A stretch of DNA of 64,000 nt, taken from assembly GCF_027213645.1 (NCBI RefSeq), contig NZ_JAPWGL010000002.1, positions 992,001 through 1,056,000 on the forward strand. The letters run 5' to 3'. This document shows positions 33,538-42,602 of the stretch, piece after piece; position 1 is the first letter of the stretch, and each line of letters opens with the position of its first letter. Origin of the DNA: Pedobacter rhodius. GTDB lineage: Bacteria > Bacteroidota > Bacteroidia > Sphingobacteriales > Sphingobacteriaceae. Below the pieces are notes generated by a model. It did no database searches, had not been told where the DNA came from, and was given only the letters and a program-made list of their open reading frames with translations. Made by a program: the position numbers and the translations under genes.

Positions 33538-34119
33538 ATGTTTAATAAGAAGAAAAATAACGATACAGAAGAAAATATAATGAGTACTGAAAATCCATCA
33601 GAAAATGCTACACCGGAAAATGTAGAAAATGCTGATGCTCAAGAAGCGACCGAACAAGTTGAAACGCAAACTGCAGAAGAGAAATTGCAGGCTGAAGTTC
33701 AACAACTTAACGATAAATATTTGCGTTTATATGCAGAGTTTGATAATTACAAACGCCGTACCCAGAAAGAACGTGTAGAATTATTACAAACGGCCGGTAA
33801 AGATGTAATTGTTTCCTTATTACCTGTTTTAGATGATTTCGACAGGGCATTAAAAGCAATGGAAACGGCTACTGATGTTACACCGGTTAAAGAAGGTATT
33901 TTATTGGTTAGCACGAAATTAAAAAATACCCTTGCTCAAAAAGGGCTTAAAGATGTAGAGAGTATCAATAAAGATTTCGATACAGATTTTCACGAAGCCA
34001 TTACTAATATTCCTGCCCCAAGTGATGAACTTAAGGGAAAAGTAATCGATGAAGTAGAAAAAGGTTACACCTTAAACGATAATGTTATCCGTTTCGCGAA
34101 GGTTGTAGTGGGCGCTTAA
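33538..34119 (+). CDS. grpE: Nucleotide exchange factor GrpE
   Basis: 193 aa. The N-terminus is a long acidic low-complexity region (about 1-50), then a coiled coil (EKLQAEVQQLNDKYLRLYAE). The conserved head follows: LYAEFDNYKRRTQKERVEL, LLPVLDDFDRALKAM and a C-terminal GYTLNDNVIRFAKVVVG, typical of the family. GrpE releases ADP from the Hsp70 DnaK. It is followed by dnaJ after 142 bp. dnaK is not in the window. Confidence 0.96.
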   Translation: MFNKKKNNDTEENIMSTENPSENATPENVENADAQEATEQVETQTAEEKLQAEVQQLNDKYLRLYAEFDNYKRRTQKERVELLQTAGKDVIVSLLPVLDDFDRALKAMETATDVTPVKEGILLVSTKLKNTLAQKGLKDVESINKDFDTDFHEAITNIPAPSDELKGKVIDEVEKGYTLNDNVIRFAKVVVGA

Positions 34120-34261
34120 GAGTTGAAAGGCTATAAATTTAAAATGTTGGAACTTCCAAACTGATGCTGATTTTATAGCAATAATAAGAACTGAGTGTTT
34201 GTTTTGCCTTTGAACTTTAAAACGTTCCGATTTTCAAACATTTCAATGTTTATAAACAAAG

Positions 34262-35419
34262 ATGAGTAAAAGAGACTATTATGATGTGTTAGGCGTTACC
34301 AAAAGCGCCCCTGCCGACGAGATAAAGAAAGCTTATCGTAAGATGGCTATTAAATATCACCCGGATAAAAATCCTGGAGACAAAGTTGCCGAAGACAAGT
34401 TTAAAGAGGCTGCCGAAGCTTATGAAGTATTAAGTAATCCTGAAAAAAAACAGCGTTACGATCAGTTTGGTCATGCAGGTGTAGGTAGTAGTGCTTCAGG
34501 CGGTTACGGCGGAAATATGAACATGGATGATATCTTCAGCAATTTCGGAGATATTTTTGGTGGTCATAATCCTTTCGAAAGCTTTTTTGGTGGCGGCGGC
34601 GGTCAGCAACGCGGCGGACGCCGTGTAGCTAAAGGTTCTAACCTTCGTATAAAAGTTAAATTAACACTGGAAGAAATTGCGCACGGGGCGGAAAAAAAGA
34701 TTAAGGTTAATAAACTTATTTCCTGTAAAACCTGTGATGGAACCGGTGCTAAAGATAAATCATCGGTAAGCACTTGTGGTACCTGTGGTGGCAGCGGACA
34801 GGTTCGCCGGGTTACAAATACCATTTTAGGTCAGATGCAAACGGCATCTACCTGCCCTACCTGTAACGGTAGCGGACAACAAATTACGGCTAAGTGTACC
34901 ATTTGCCATGGCGACGGTGTTGTTCGCGGCGAAGAAACAATTACCATAAATATTCCTGCAGGCGTAAGTGAAGGTATGCAGCTAAGCATGAGCGGTAAGG
35001 GAAATTCGGCTCCAAATGGTGGCGTTCCGGGAGATTTAATCATTCTCATAGAAGAGATACCTCACGAAACTTTAAAACGCGAAGGCAACAATATTGTTTA
35101 CGATTTGCATTTAAGTTTCGTTGATGCGGCTTTAGGCATGAGCATTGAAGTACCAACAATTGACGGAAAGGCAAAAATTAAAATCGATCCGGGTACACAA
35201 AGCGGAAAACTTTTGCGCTTAAAAGGAAAAGGCTTACCTGAAGTAAATTCCTATCACAGAGGGGATGAAATTATTCATTTAAATGTTTGGACGCCTAAGG
35301 CCTTAAGCAGCGAAGAACGCAGCATTTTAGAAAAATTACGGGATTCGGCAAACTTTAAGCCACAACCGGGTAAAAATGAAAAAAGCTTTTTCGATAGAAT
35401 GAAAGAGTATTTCGAATAA
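34262..35419 (+). CDS. dnaJ: Chaperone protein DnaJ
   Basis: 385 aa, full type I Hsp40: J-domain (1-70) with HPD at 33-35 and YHPDKNPGD; Gly/Phe linker (about 75-125); zinc region with four CxxCxGxG repeats ([32 protein letters not shown]); and the C-terminal substrate domain ([19 protein letters not shown]). It delivers unfolded proteins to DnaK. It lies in a heat-shock unit with grpE and is followed by a strong terminator hairpin. Confidence 0.97.
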   Translation: MSKRDYYDVLGVTKSAPADEIKKAYRKMAIKYHPDKNPGDKVAEDKFKEAAEAYEVLSNPEKKQRYDQFGHAGVGSSASGGYGGNMNMDDIFSNFGDIFGGHNPFESFFGGGGGQQRGGRRVAKGSNLRIKVKLTLEEIAHGAEKKIKVNKLISCKTCDGTGAKDKSSVSTCGTCGGSGQVRRVTNTILGQMQTASTCPTCNGSGQQITAKCTICHGDGVVRGEETITINIPAGVSEGMQLSMSGKGNSAPNGGVPGDLIILIEEIPHETLKREGNNIVYDLHLSFVDAALGMSIEVPTIDGKAKIKIDPGTQSGKLLRLKGKGLPEVNSYHRGDEIIHLNVWTPKALSSEERSILEKLRDSANFKPQPGKNEKSFFDRMKEYFE

Positions 35420-35430
35420 ATATTTAAAAT

Positions 35431-35458
35431 AAAAACCGATGTGAAAGCATCGGTTTTT
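35431..35458 (+). terminator. Intrinsic terminator after dnaJ
   Basis: AAAAACCGATG (35431-35441) pairs with CATCGGTTTTT (35448-35458), with loop TGAAAG. The stem ends in a run of T, 12 bp after the dnaJ stop. Clear Rho-independent form. Confidence 0.88.
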
Positions 35459-35531
35459 CTGTTTCTGCTATAGAATTTTAATTAAGCCCATTATTATTTT
35501 CACGCGAAAGAATGTGATGAAAATAAGCTGA

Positions 35532-36485
35532 CTAATTAACAAAAGTATTATAGGCACTACGCATGTAATCCTGATTTCTAAACAAATTTTCTTCATCATC
35601 TTTTGAAATTTTACCTGAGGCCGATGCATTCCTCATGATTTTACGGGCTTCAATTAAATATTCATTAAAGCTGTCGTTAAACCTTTTGAAAGCAGAGTCC
35701 TTACCAGGATAATCTTTGGCATCAGGCGCATCCATTTCAGTATGTTTTTTATTTTGCTCAACAAGCTTATCATACGCAGTTTTAATCTTAGATTCAGCAG
35801 CTTTGTAGTCATCTGCACTGCCCGTAATTAATTTATTAAATTCCTGTACAGCTTTCCTGTCATCTTTCAATGCAAAGATGTAATCTTTTAAGGGATGCGA
35901 TTTTAAGATAATACGCTCGGCATCATCACCAATCGCTTCCAAACGAATTAAAATTTTATCATCATAGGTATAGTATTTTTTACTCATGTTATAAATAGAA
36001 TCAACCAACTGTTTCCCCTTAACACTTTTATCATCTTTAAAATCTTCTGCTCTTATATAACTATCCAGCGATTCGTAAGTTTTCTGGATCTTTTCAATAG
36101 TCTCTTTTAATCCAATCACATTTTCTTTAAAAAACTTCTGGTCATCACTGTTTAATGCCGATGGCGGTGTTTCCGGTTTAATCTTAGACAGGTTAAAAGT
36201 TGGTGTCATAAACGGTGTTGTAGCAGATGCGAAAGCAAAAGGGTCTGTTGGATTTTCAAGTCCTTTATCAATGATATTTAAACTACGCTCCATACTTTTT
36301 AAATAACTGTTATTGTTATCTGAATACTTAACCAGTACATTATTGTATTCAATAATATCATTAGCTTCCTCTTTATTGGCTTCCGCATATTCAGTTGCAG
36401 ATTCATCATCCTTTTTATCCTTGTGTTTACAAGAGGCGAAAGCTATAGCAAAAGCTATGGCGATTAATTTAATTGATAGTTTCAT
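35532..36485 (-). CDS. DUF3829 family lipoprotein
   Basis: 317 aa. Lipoprotein signal MKLSIKLIAIAFAIAFASCK (lipid Cys at 19), followed by a charged KHKDKKDDES linker. The mature part is helical with YNNVLVKYSDNNN near the start, the DUF3829 pattern. Anchored in the envelope; function unknown. It is convergent with dnaJ and divergent from the ABC transporter genes. Confidence 0.8.
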   Translation of the reverse strand: MKLSIKLIAIAFAIAFASCKHKDKKDDESATEYAEANKEEANDIIEYNNVLVKYSDNNNSYLKSMERSLNIIDKGLENPTDPFAFASATTPFMTPTFNLSKIKPETPPSALNSDDQKFFKENVIGLKETIEKIQKTYESLDSYIRAEDFKDDKSVKGKQLVDSIYNMSKKYYTYDDKILIRLEAIGDDAERIILKSHPLKDYIFALKDDRKAVQEFNKLITGSADDYKAAESKIKTAYDKLVEQNKKHTEMDAPDAKDYPGKDSAFKRFNDSFNEYLIEARKIMRNASASGKISKDDEENLFRNQDYMRSAYNTFVN

Positions 36486-36722
36486 CTTTTAATTTTACGT
36501 TAATAATAGCTGATTCAAATGCAAAACAAATAAGCTTGTAACAAGATTAAAGGAAAATGGTTTGGAAATTAAAATAATAGACTGACTGCAAGCTATTTGC
36601 CTGTAAAAAACAACAGATTACTGTTTTGAAAACGGCTTAACTCATAGCCATGTGCATGGGATTCTTTTAAAATTTATGTAACCTTTTCTGTATTTTGTGT
36701 ACTAATAAACAAAACTTTAACT

Positions 36723-37619
36723 ATGCTAAGTGTAAGAAATATTGTGAAACAATATGCAGGTCATCGTGCACTCGATGACGTTAGCCTCGAAGTTGAACAG
36801 GGAAAGATTTTTGGTCTTCTCGGGCCTAATGGCGCAGGCAAAACCTCACTAATCAGAATTATAACGCAAATTACTGCGCCCGATAGCGGAGAAGTTATTT
36901 TTAATGGTCAAAAACTTAATTCTAATCACATCAATCAGATTGGCTACTTACCTGAGGAACGCGGCTTATATAAAAAAATGGAAATTGGCGAACAGGTTTT
37001 GTATTTAGCTAAGCTTAAAGGATTGAGTACTGCAGAAGCCACAAAACGGATAAAATATTGGTTTGATAAACTCAATATCGGCAGCTGGTGGAATAAGAAG
37101 GTAGAAGATTTAAGTAAAGGAATGCAGCAAAAAGTACAATTTCTAGCCACTATAATTCACAATCCCGAATTAATTATCCTTGATGAACCATTCTCTGGAT
37201 TTGACCCGGTAAATGCAGATTTAATTAAAAATGAAATCCTGGAATTAAATGCAAAAGGCACAACCTTTATTTTTTCTACGCACAGAATGGAAAGCGTTGA
37301 AGAACTTTGTGATAATATTGCACTGATAGATAAATCTAAAAAGATTTTGGATGGTGCTGTCGTTGATATAAAAGCATCATACCGAAATAACACCTATCGT
37401 ATTGAATTTAATGGTGATGATAATTTTGATAACAGTAATTTATTTGATGTATTGGAGAAAAGCGACGTAAAGGATGGTAAATGTATAAAGTTTAAGCTCA
37501 AAGGAAATTATACGGCGAACGATGCATTGGCATACATGATTTCTAAAGTTAACATAAATCACTTTGCCGAAGTAATTCCAAGCATGAATGATATTTTTAT
37601 TGAACATGTTAAAAGATAG
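36723..37619 (+). CDS. ABC transporter ATP-binding protein (with DUF4162-like tail)
   Basis: 298 aa. Walker A GPNGAGKTSL, Q-loop near IGYLPEERGLYKKM, signature LSKGMQQKVQ, Walker B LIILDEPFSGFDP and H-loop STHRMESVEE. The C-terminal 75 residues form the domain seen in NatA-type exporters. It pairs with the permease gene 3 bp downstream. These systems export Na+ or unknown substrates from the cytoplasm; the substrate cannot be named. Confidence 0.92.
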   Translation: MLSVRNIVKQYAGHRALDDVSLEVEQGKIFGLLGPNGAGKTSLIRIITQITAPDSGEVIFNGQKLNSNHINQIGYLPEERGLYKKMEIGEQVLYLAKLKGLSTAEATKRIKYWFDKLNIGSWWNKKVEDLSKGMQQKVQFLATIIHNPELIILDEPFSGFDPVNADLIKNEILELNAKGTTFIFSTHRMESVEELCDNIALIDKSKKILDGAVVDIKASYRNNTYRIEFNGDDNFDNSNLFDVLEKSDVKDGKCIKFKLKGNYTANDALAYMISKVNINHFAEVIPSMNDIFIEHVKR

Positions 37620-37622
37620 GTT

Positions 37623-38963
37623 ATGAATAAGATTTTACTAATCATAAAAAGAGAATATTTATCAAGGGTTAAGAAGAAATCATTCCTGATTATGACTTTT
37701 TTAACCCCCTTAATTATCGCCGGATTTTATGGATTGATAATTTACTTTTCCATTAAGGGCATTAATGACAAAACCGATAAAGTTGCCGTTATCAATGAAA
37801 ATAAAACCTTAACAGAAAAACTGGCATCGAACAAAAATGTAACCTATGAATATGTCGATAAATCATTCGAAAATTTAAAGAAAAATTTAAATAAGAGTGA
37901 TTATGACTACATTTTATACCTGCCTGATTTTAATATAGACAAACCAGAAGGCATCGAACTAATTGGCACAAAACAAGCCGGCTTAACGCTGGATGGAAGA
38001 ATTTCCGACTCGATTGAAGATTTAATCCGCGATTATAAACTTAAGAAATCGGGCATCTCGCAAACAGATTTGGATAACCTTAAAAGTAAGGTAAGTATTC
38101 TCACGAAAAAAATAGGCAATACAGGCAAGGAGGAAAACAGCAGTGCAGGCGCAAGTACCATTATTGCTTTTGTAGCGGGCGTACTCATGTTTATGTTTAT
38201 AATGCTTTATGGCGTACAGGTAATGCGTGGTGTAATCGAAGAAAAAACGAGCAGGATTATAGAAATTATGATTTCATCAGTTAAGCCATTCCAGCTGATG
38301 ATGGGAAAAATTATTGGTATTGCAATGGTTGGTTTAACACAGTTTTTATTGTGGATTATACTCACATTTTCGATTTCAGCGTTAGCCGTCAGCATTTTCG
38401 TGAGTAAAGAAGATGCAAAGAAAATTGTTGCATCAAGTTCGCAGGTTACCGGTACAAATCCGGGGACCCAGCAATTTCAGGCAGCCGCCAGGAGTGATAG
38501 CCCTTTTGGAAACGTACAAAAAAGTCTTGAAAACCTCGATTTAGGTAAAATTATAGCGGTTTTTGTGTTTTACTTTTTAGGTGGCTACCTTTTCTATAGT
38601 GCATTGTACGCCGCTATTGGCTCTGCGGTAGACAGTGAAACGGAAACCCAGCAATTTATGATGCCCGTAATGATGCCGTTGCTTTTAGGTTATGCGCTAT
38701 CGTTAAGCGTTGTTACCAACGATCCTTATGGTAACGTGGCATTCTGGCTTTCGATGATTCCCTTTACTGCGCCTATCGCCATGGTAGTTCGTTTGCCTTA
38801 TGGCGTACCGGGCTGGGAACTGGCCTTATCAATGGCCATCTTAATTATAGGTTTTATCGGAACGGTTTGGTTTGCCGCAAGAATTTATCGTGTAGGTATC
38901 TTAATGTATGGTAAAAAGGCTAGTTTTAAAGAAATGGTGAAATGGTTTTGGTATAAAGGCTAA
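37623..38963 (+). CDS. ABC-2 type permease (NatB/YhaP-like)
   Basis: 446 aa. One N-terminal membrane helix (FLTPLIIAGFYGLIIYFSI), a large extracytoplasmic domain (about 45-180) and five to six C-terminal helices (from IIAFVAGVLMFMFIMLYGVQ onward). GVIEEKTSRIIEIMISSVKP and MGKIIGIAMVGLTQFLLW are the ABC-2 signature. Works with the ATPase encoded just upstream. Exporter of an unknown substrate. Confidence 0.9.
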   Translation: MNKILLIIKREYLSRVKKKSFLIMTFLTPLIIAGFYGLIIYFSIKGINDKTDKVAVINENKTLTEKLASNKNVTYEYVDKSFENLKKNLNKSDYDYILYLPDFNIDKPEGIELIGTKQAGLTLDGRISDSIEDLIRDYKLKKSGISQTDLDNLKSKVSILTKKIGNTGKEENSSAGASTIIAFVAGVLMFMFIMLYGVQVMRGVIEEKTSRIIEIMISSVKPFQLMMGKIIGIAMVGLTQFLLWIILTFSISALAVSIFVSKEDAKKIVASSSQVTGTNPGTQQFQAAARSDSPFGNVQKSLENLDLGKIIAVFVFYFLGGYLFYSALYAAIGSAVDSETETQQFMMPVMMPLLLGYALSLSVVTNDPYGNVAFWLSMIPFTAPIAMVVRLPYGVPGWELALSMAILIIGFIGTVWFAARIYRVGILMYGKKASFKEMVKWFWYKG

Positions 38964-39031
38964 TTCAAATAGATTGATAAAATCTGTAGGCCATTTAAAA
39001 TTTACCCCGATATTTATTCAAAAAAATCAAT

Positions 39032-39946
39032 ATGCGTGTTGCTGTTATCGATTTAGGCACAAATACTTTTCATCTGCTTATTGCTGAACCGAAGGGTAAA
39101 GATTTTGAAATCCTTTATAAAACAAATGTTCCGGTAAAACTTGGGGAAGGGCGGATAAACGATAATTTAATTATTCCCGTAGCTTTCGAAAGAGGCATTT
39201 CTACTTTAAAGGACTTCAGGAAAACAATTGAAGAGTATCAGGTTGATAAAGTGCGGGCAACTGCTACCTCTGCAGTTCGAAGTGCAGAAAATGGAAAAGA
39301 TTTTGTTTTGGCAGCTAAAGAACAGGCAAACATTCAGATTGAAATTATAACCGGCGATGAAGAAGCTTCTTCAATTTACGAAGGTGTTAAGTTAAGTGGC
39401 GCCATCAACGATTTATCGCTGATTATGGATATTGGCGGGGGAAGTGTCGAATTTATTCTATGTGATACAGAAAAATTAATCTGGAAGAAAAGCTATAATA
39501 TCGGGGCAGCACGTTTAATGCAGCAATTTTTTAAATCAGACCCAATTGCAGATGATGAAAAACATGCTATCCTAAACCACATTCAAAACCAGCTTACAGA
39601 TTTATTTGAGATTTGTGAGCAGCATCAGCCTGAAGTATTGATAGGTTCTGCAGGTGCCTTTGAAACTTTTGCAGAATTAATTATAAAGAAGAAGCATCAA
39701 TCTATAGATATTGCTTTAGCAAAAACTTATTCGTTTAATTTTAATGAATATATTGAAACGACCTTAAAATTAATTAATGCTACGCATGATGAAAGAGCCG
39801 AAATGCCCGGAATGATTCCTTTGCGCATTGATATGAGTGTGATAGCTGCCCTTATCACGAACTATATAATGGGCAGACTGAAAATCAATAAATTAATTCT
39901 ATCTACTTACGATTTAAAAATGGGAGTGTTATCGGCTTTATTGTAA
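39032..39946 (+). CDS. Ppx/GppA phosphatase family protein
   Basis: 304 aa, ASKHA fold. The first phosphate loop is VIDLGTNTFHLLI (residues about 4-16), the second DIGGGSVEFIL (about 139-149), and the third GSAGAFETFAEL. This is the short form, without a C-terminal HD domain, so exopolyphosphatase or (p)ppGpp-related phosphatase activity is likely. Bacteroidota copies of this size are common. Single gene; followed by a 479-bp repeat-rich spacer. Confidence 0.88.
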   Translation: MRVAVIDLGTNTFHLLIAEPKGKDFEILYKTNVPVKLGEGRINDNLIIPVAFERGISTLKDFRKTIEEYQVDKVRATATSAVRSAENGKDFVLAAKEQANIQIEIITGDEEASSIYEGVKLSGAINDLSLIMDIGGGSVEFILCDTEKLIWKKSYNIGAARLMQQFFKSDPIADDEKHAILNHIQNQLTDLFEICEQHQPEVLIGSAGAFETFAELIIKKKHQSIDIALAKTYSFNFNEYIETTLKLINATHDERAEMPGMIPLRIDMSVIAALITNYIMGRLKINKLILSTYDLKMGVLSALL

Positions 39947-40425
39947 TATATAAGTTAATTGAATAAGATTGCTTCGTCGTTCCTCCTCGCAAGGACGACC
40001 TTTCGAGAACGTATTGCAAACTGAAGTATAGGATTGTGCATTGGAGTGAAGCCCGCCTGCGGTCAATGTCATTGAGTTACTTATCTTTATGTCAGTCTAA
40101 GAACTAATTTATTTCATAAAAATCAATATAAATGACATCGTCATTTCGAGCGAAGCCGGGAAATCTTTGTATGTAAAAAAATCAAATTCAAAGATCTCTC
40201 CATTTCGCTGCGCTTCAGTCGAGATGACGACTTTTTTTGGATCTGTCAATGATAGCCTGTGAAGACCTTTTTGTAATCAAAAACAAAAAATATTTGTCCT
40301 TCGACAAGCTTAGGATGATAATTATTTTTTTTGTTATCTCCTTAACTTAATTACATTGCGCCTGCGTTGGAGTGAAGCAATCTATTTTATAACATACCAA
40401 TTTAATAATCAAAATCAGGTTATTT
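39947..40425. repeat. Repeat-rich intergenic region without genes
   Basis: No coding frame is supported here. It holds GATTGCTTCGTCGTTCCTCC (39966-39985). It also holds a large imperfect inverted pair: TCGTCATTTCGAGCGAAGCC... at 40138-40169 against CAAAGATCTCTCCATTTCGC...GAGATGACGA at 40189-40230. CCTTCGACAAGCTTAGGATG lies near 40298-40317, and TTGGAGTGAAGC occurs twice (40040-40051 and about 40368-40379). These words are familiar from many Bacteroidota intergenic regions. It appears to be an accumulation site for non-coding dispersed repeats. Confidence 0.7.
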
Positions 40426-40995
40426 CTAAGCCTTAGTCAGTCTCAATAGTTCCTTATAAAGTTTTTCCGTAGGCAAACCCATTACGTTTGTATAAGAACC
40501 ATTAATCTTCTCAACCACTACAATTCCCCACCAATCCTGTACGCCATAGCTGCCTGCTTTATCATAGGGCTTGTAATTATCGATGTAAAAGTCAATTTCA
40601 GCGGACGTAACTGATTTGCAGGTTACTTCGGTAACGTCATAGAATGAATGAATTTTATCGCCCTTAACAAGGGTCACCCCTGTATAAACTTCATGTTTAG
40701 AACCCGATAATTTCTTTAACATCTCCTGTGCATGGCCCCTGTGTTCAGGTTTACCTAAAATTTCTCCATTTAAGGCAACTATTGTGTCGGCTGTAATTAC
40801 AATTTCATCTTCAGCTTTAAATGCTTTAGCTTTTTTTTCGGAGATGTAAACCGCAATTTCTGCAGGACTTAATCCTTCGGGATAACTTTCATCAATGTCT
40901 TTTAATTCAACTTTAAAATTTAAGCCCATCAATTGTAAAAGTTCCTGGCGGCGGGGAGATTTAGAGGCAAGTATAATTGGGGTATTCTGAAGCAT
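40426..40995 (-). CDS. maf: Maf family nucleoside triphosphate pyrophosphatase
   Basis: 189 aa. N-terminal IILASKSPRRQELL, then ETYP-like DESYPEG and VITADTIVALNGEILGKP, and the C-terminal YDKAGSYGVQDWWGIVVVEKINGSY split here by position. Together these are the Maf/YhdE pattern, which hydrolyses dTTP/UTP and modified nucleotides. Length is normal. It lies on the minus strand downstream of a terminator hairpin (41016-41052). Confidence 0.93.
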   Translation of the reverse strand: MLQNTPIILASKSPRRQELLQLMGLNFKVELKDIDESYPEGLSPAEIAVYISEKKAKAFKAEDEIVITADTIVALNGEILGKPEHRGHAQEMLKKLSGSKHEVYTGVTLVKGDKIHSFYDVTEVTCKSVTSAEIDFYIDNYKPYDKAGSYGVQDWWGIVVVEKINGSYTNVMGLPTEKLYKELLRLTKA

Positions 40996-41015
40996 TTAAA
41001 TATAATTTTCCGCTA

Positions 41016-41052
41016 AAATAACAAAAGCGGCTTGAAGCCGCTTTTGTTATTT
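41016..41052 (-). terminator. Strong terminator with 18-bp arms
   Basis: AAATAACAAAAGCGGCTT (41016-41033) and AAGCCGCTTTTGTTATTT (41035-41052) are perfect inverse arms around one base. It lies just after the stop of the minus-strand gene at 41073 and before maf. It has T-rich flanks in both directions. Confidence 0.85.
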
Positions 41053-41072
41053 TATTTATTTTAAAAAATGAA

Positions 41073-41459
41073 TTATTGGCCACCACCCTGCATACGGGCT
41101 TCCATTGCTTTTTTACGTTCTTCAAGTAAAGCCTTGAAAGCTGGTTTTTGTTCAGCAGTTAAAACAGCATCAATTTTAGTGTTGGTTTCATCGTTCATTT
41201 TTGTCATTTTCTCTCTCATGCCCGACATATCGCCACCAGCTGCTTCTCTTGCTTTAGCCATTTCAGCACCCTGAGCCGTGTAAATAGCCAAAACTTTTGT
41301 TTTTTGTTCATCGCTAAGCTTTAATTTTTCAGCCAGCATATCGGTACTTCTTTTTGCTCTTTCCTCTGGCGTACCGCCCATACGTCCGCCACCTTGCTGC
41401 GCATTTGCATAAGTTATTACTGAGAATAACAAAGCACAAATCATCATTAATTTTTTCAT
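41073..41459 (-). CDS. Exported Spy/DUF4890-like protein
   Basis: 128 aa from the Met of MKKLMMICALLFSVITYANA (41459). An in-frame extension upstream exists but would bury this Sec signal, so I reject it. The mature protein is helical, Met/Lys/Glu-rich, with KLKLSDEQKTKVLAIYTAQG and VLTAEQKPAFKALLEERKK; the LTxEQ-type repeats resemble periplasmic Spy/CpxP-like chaperones. It begins and ends with Gly/Gln-rich stretches. Likely a periplasmic stress protein; the exact role is inferred. Confidence 0.75.
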   Translation of the reverse strand: MKKLMMICALLFSVITYANAQQGGGRMGGTPEERAKRSTDMLAEKLKLSDEQKTKVLAIYTAQGAEMAKAREAAGGDMSGMREKMTKMNDETNTKIDAVLTAEQKPAFKALLEERKKAMEARMQGGGQ

Positions 41460-41632
41460 GTTTTTTGTTTTTTTGTTTCGAACAATTAAATGCTCAATTT
41501 TTGGTTGAATTTTAGACTGGTTTGAATACAAAAAAAGTTAAAAGTTTAATTACGCTATGTAACTTAACCGTTGCAATCAGTATAATCATTACAACCTGTT
41601 AAGTAAAAGCAAATTATTCAAAAATTTATAGC

Positions 41633-42196
41633 TTATTTGCCGGAATCGGCAGCGATTGGATTTTCATCATGCCATTTGCCCTGAATTTTCATCACTTTCT
41701 CAATGACATCTCGAACGGCTGTTTTACCGCCATTATAAGGGGAAATGAATTTAGAGATAGCTTTAATCTCCTCAACGGCATCGGCGGGGCAAGTTGGTAA
41801 ACCAACCAGTTTCATTACTTTTAAATCAGGAATGTCATCGCCCATGTAAAGTACTTCTTCTGCGGTAATGCTTTTATCAGAAAGGAATTTATTAAAAATC
41901 TCTACTTTATCTCCCGCAGCTAAAAAAACATCTTTAATGCCGAGATTAAAGAATCTTTTTCGCATTGCTATGCCATCTCCTCCCGAAATTATACATACGT
42001 TATAGCCACGTTTTACGGCTAATTGCATCGCATAACCATCTTTGATATTAAAAGTACGAAGCGATTGTCCGTTATCAGTTACCTGAACAGAACCATCTGT
42101 TAAAACACCGTCGACATCAAAAATGAAGGTAGTTATTATCCCTAAATCCCCTAAAGGGGACTTTTTCCAACCATAGCTTGTGCTAGCATGCTCCAT
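41633..42196 (-). CDS. kdsC: KdsC-like HAD phosphatase (KDO-8-phosphate phosphatase)
   Basis: 187 aa, C0-type HAD without a cap. The nucleophile motif is FIFDVDGVLTDGS. CIISGGDGIAMRKR, a Lys-containing GDKVEIF and VLYMGDDIPDLKVM follow, all typical of KdsC, which makes KDO for LPS. The first 19 residues (MEHASTSYGWKKSPLGDLG) do not belong to the family. KSPLGDLG is encoded by an in-frame copy of the palindromic repeat (42138-42166). The rest is of normal length. It follows iscX through cassette 5. Confidence 0.88.
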   Translation of the reverse strand: MEHASTSYGWKKSPLGDLGIITTFIFDVDGVLTDGSVQVTDNGQSLRTFNIKDGYAMQLAVKRGYNVCIISGGDGIAMRKRFFNLGIKDVFLAAGDKVEIFNKFLSDKSITAEEVLYMGDDIPDLKVMKLVGLPTCPADAVEEIKAISKFISPYNGGKTAVRDVIEKVMKIQGKWHDENPIAADSGK

Positions 42197-42234
42197 GTTT
42201 TCTTATGTAAACTCCCATTTAGGGGTTGGGGGTT
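42138..42234 (-). repeat. Stop-start palindromic cassette 5 (iscX to kdsC)
   Basis: On the minus strand, the left copy (42234-42209, AACCCCCAACCCCTAAATGG...) overlaps the iscX stop codon. The kdsC ATG lies in the spacer (42196-42194). The right copy (42166-42138, GTCCCCTTTAGGGGATTTAG) is in frame in kdsC. The copies are inverted. The cassette is shorter than the others but has the same order of stop, copy, start, copy. Confidence 0.78.
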
Positions 42235-42475
42235 ATTGATTATCTCTCCATTCATACACCCAGGCAGATTGAATTTGTTCCAAATGCCCTTCGCTACTTT
42301 CTTCGCGGGTTCCTTTAAAGTTCGGCAACTCCAACACCCACTCTAATAAATCCGTAAAACGGATACGGTATATTTTAGTTTCACCAAATTCATCGCCAAA
42401 CTTTTCATACAATGACATTGCAATATCTTCGTAATCGTTCCAGTAAAAGGGTAAGGCAAATTTATCGTTATTCAT
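42233..42475 (-). CDS. iscX: Fe-S cluster assembly protein IscX
   Basis: 80 aa. FYWNDYEDIAMSLYEKFGDE is followed by RIRFTDLLEWVLELPNFKG and ends ILxAW-like EQIQSAWVYEWRDN, the IscX/YfhJ pattern (W-x-D-x-x-x-I-A-x-x-L-Y; RFTDLxxWV). IscX binds IscS and iron and tunes ISC cluster assembly. It lies near a 2Fe-2S ferredoxin gene (127 bp upstream). Other isc genes are not in this cluster. Confidence 0.88.
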   Translation of the reverse strand: MNNDKFALPFYWNDYEDIAMSLYEKFGDEFGETKIYRIRFTDLLEWVLELPNFKGTREESSEGHLEQIQSAWVYEWRDNQ

Positions 42476-42602
42476 GTTTTTGTTATTGTTAAACTGTTGA
42501 ATTGGTTAATTGTTAAATCGGTTAATCGGATAAAGACTTTTGAGTTAAAGGCTTAATTAATGCCTCTATTTCTTCGAACTCCCGACTAAAGACTCCTGAC
42601 TT

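Noticed and set aside
39947..40425. CRISPR-like array in the repeat-rich spacer
   Set aside because: The repeats are of different families, are not evenly spaced and have no cas genes nearby.
41460..41531. Upstream extension of the Spy-like gene
   Set aside because: It would place a typical Sec signal peptide inside the protein; MKKLMMICALL is the better start.
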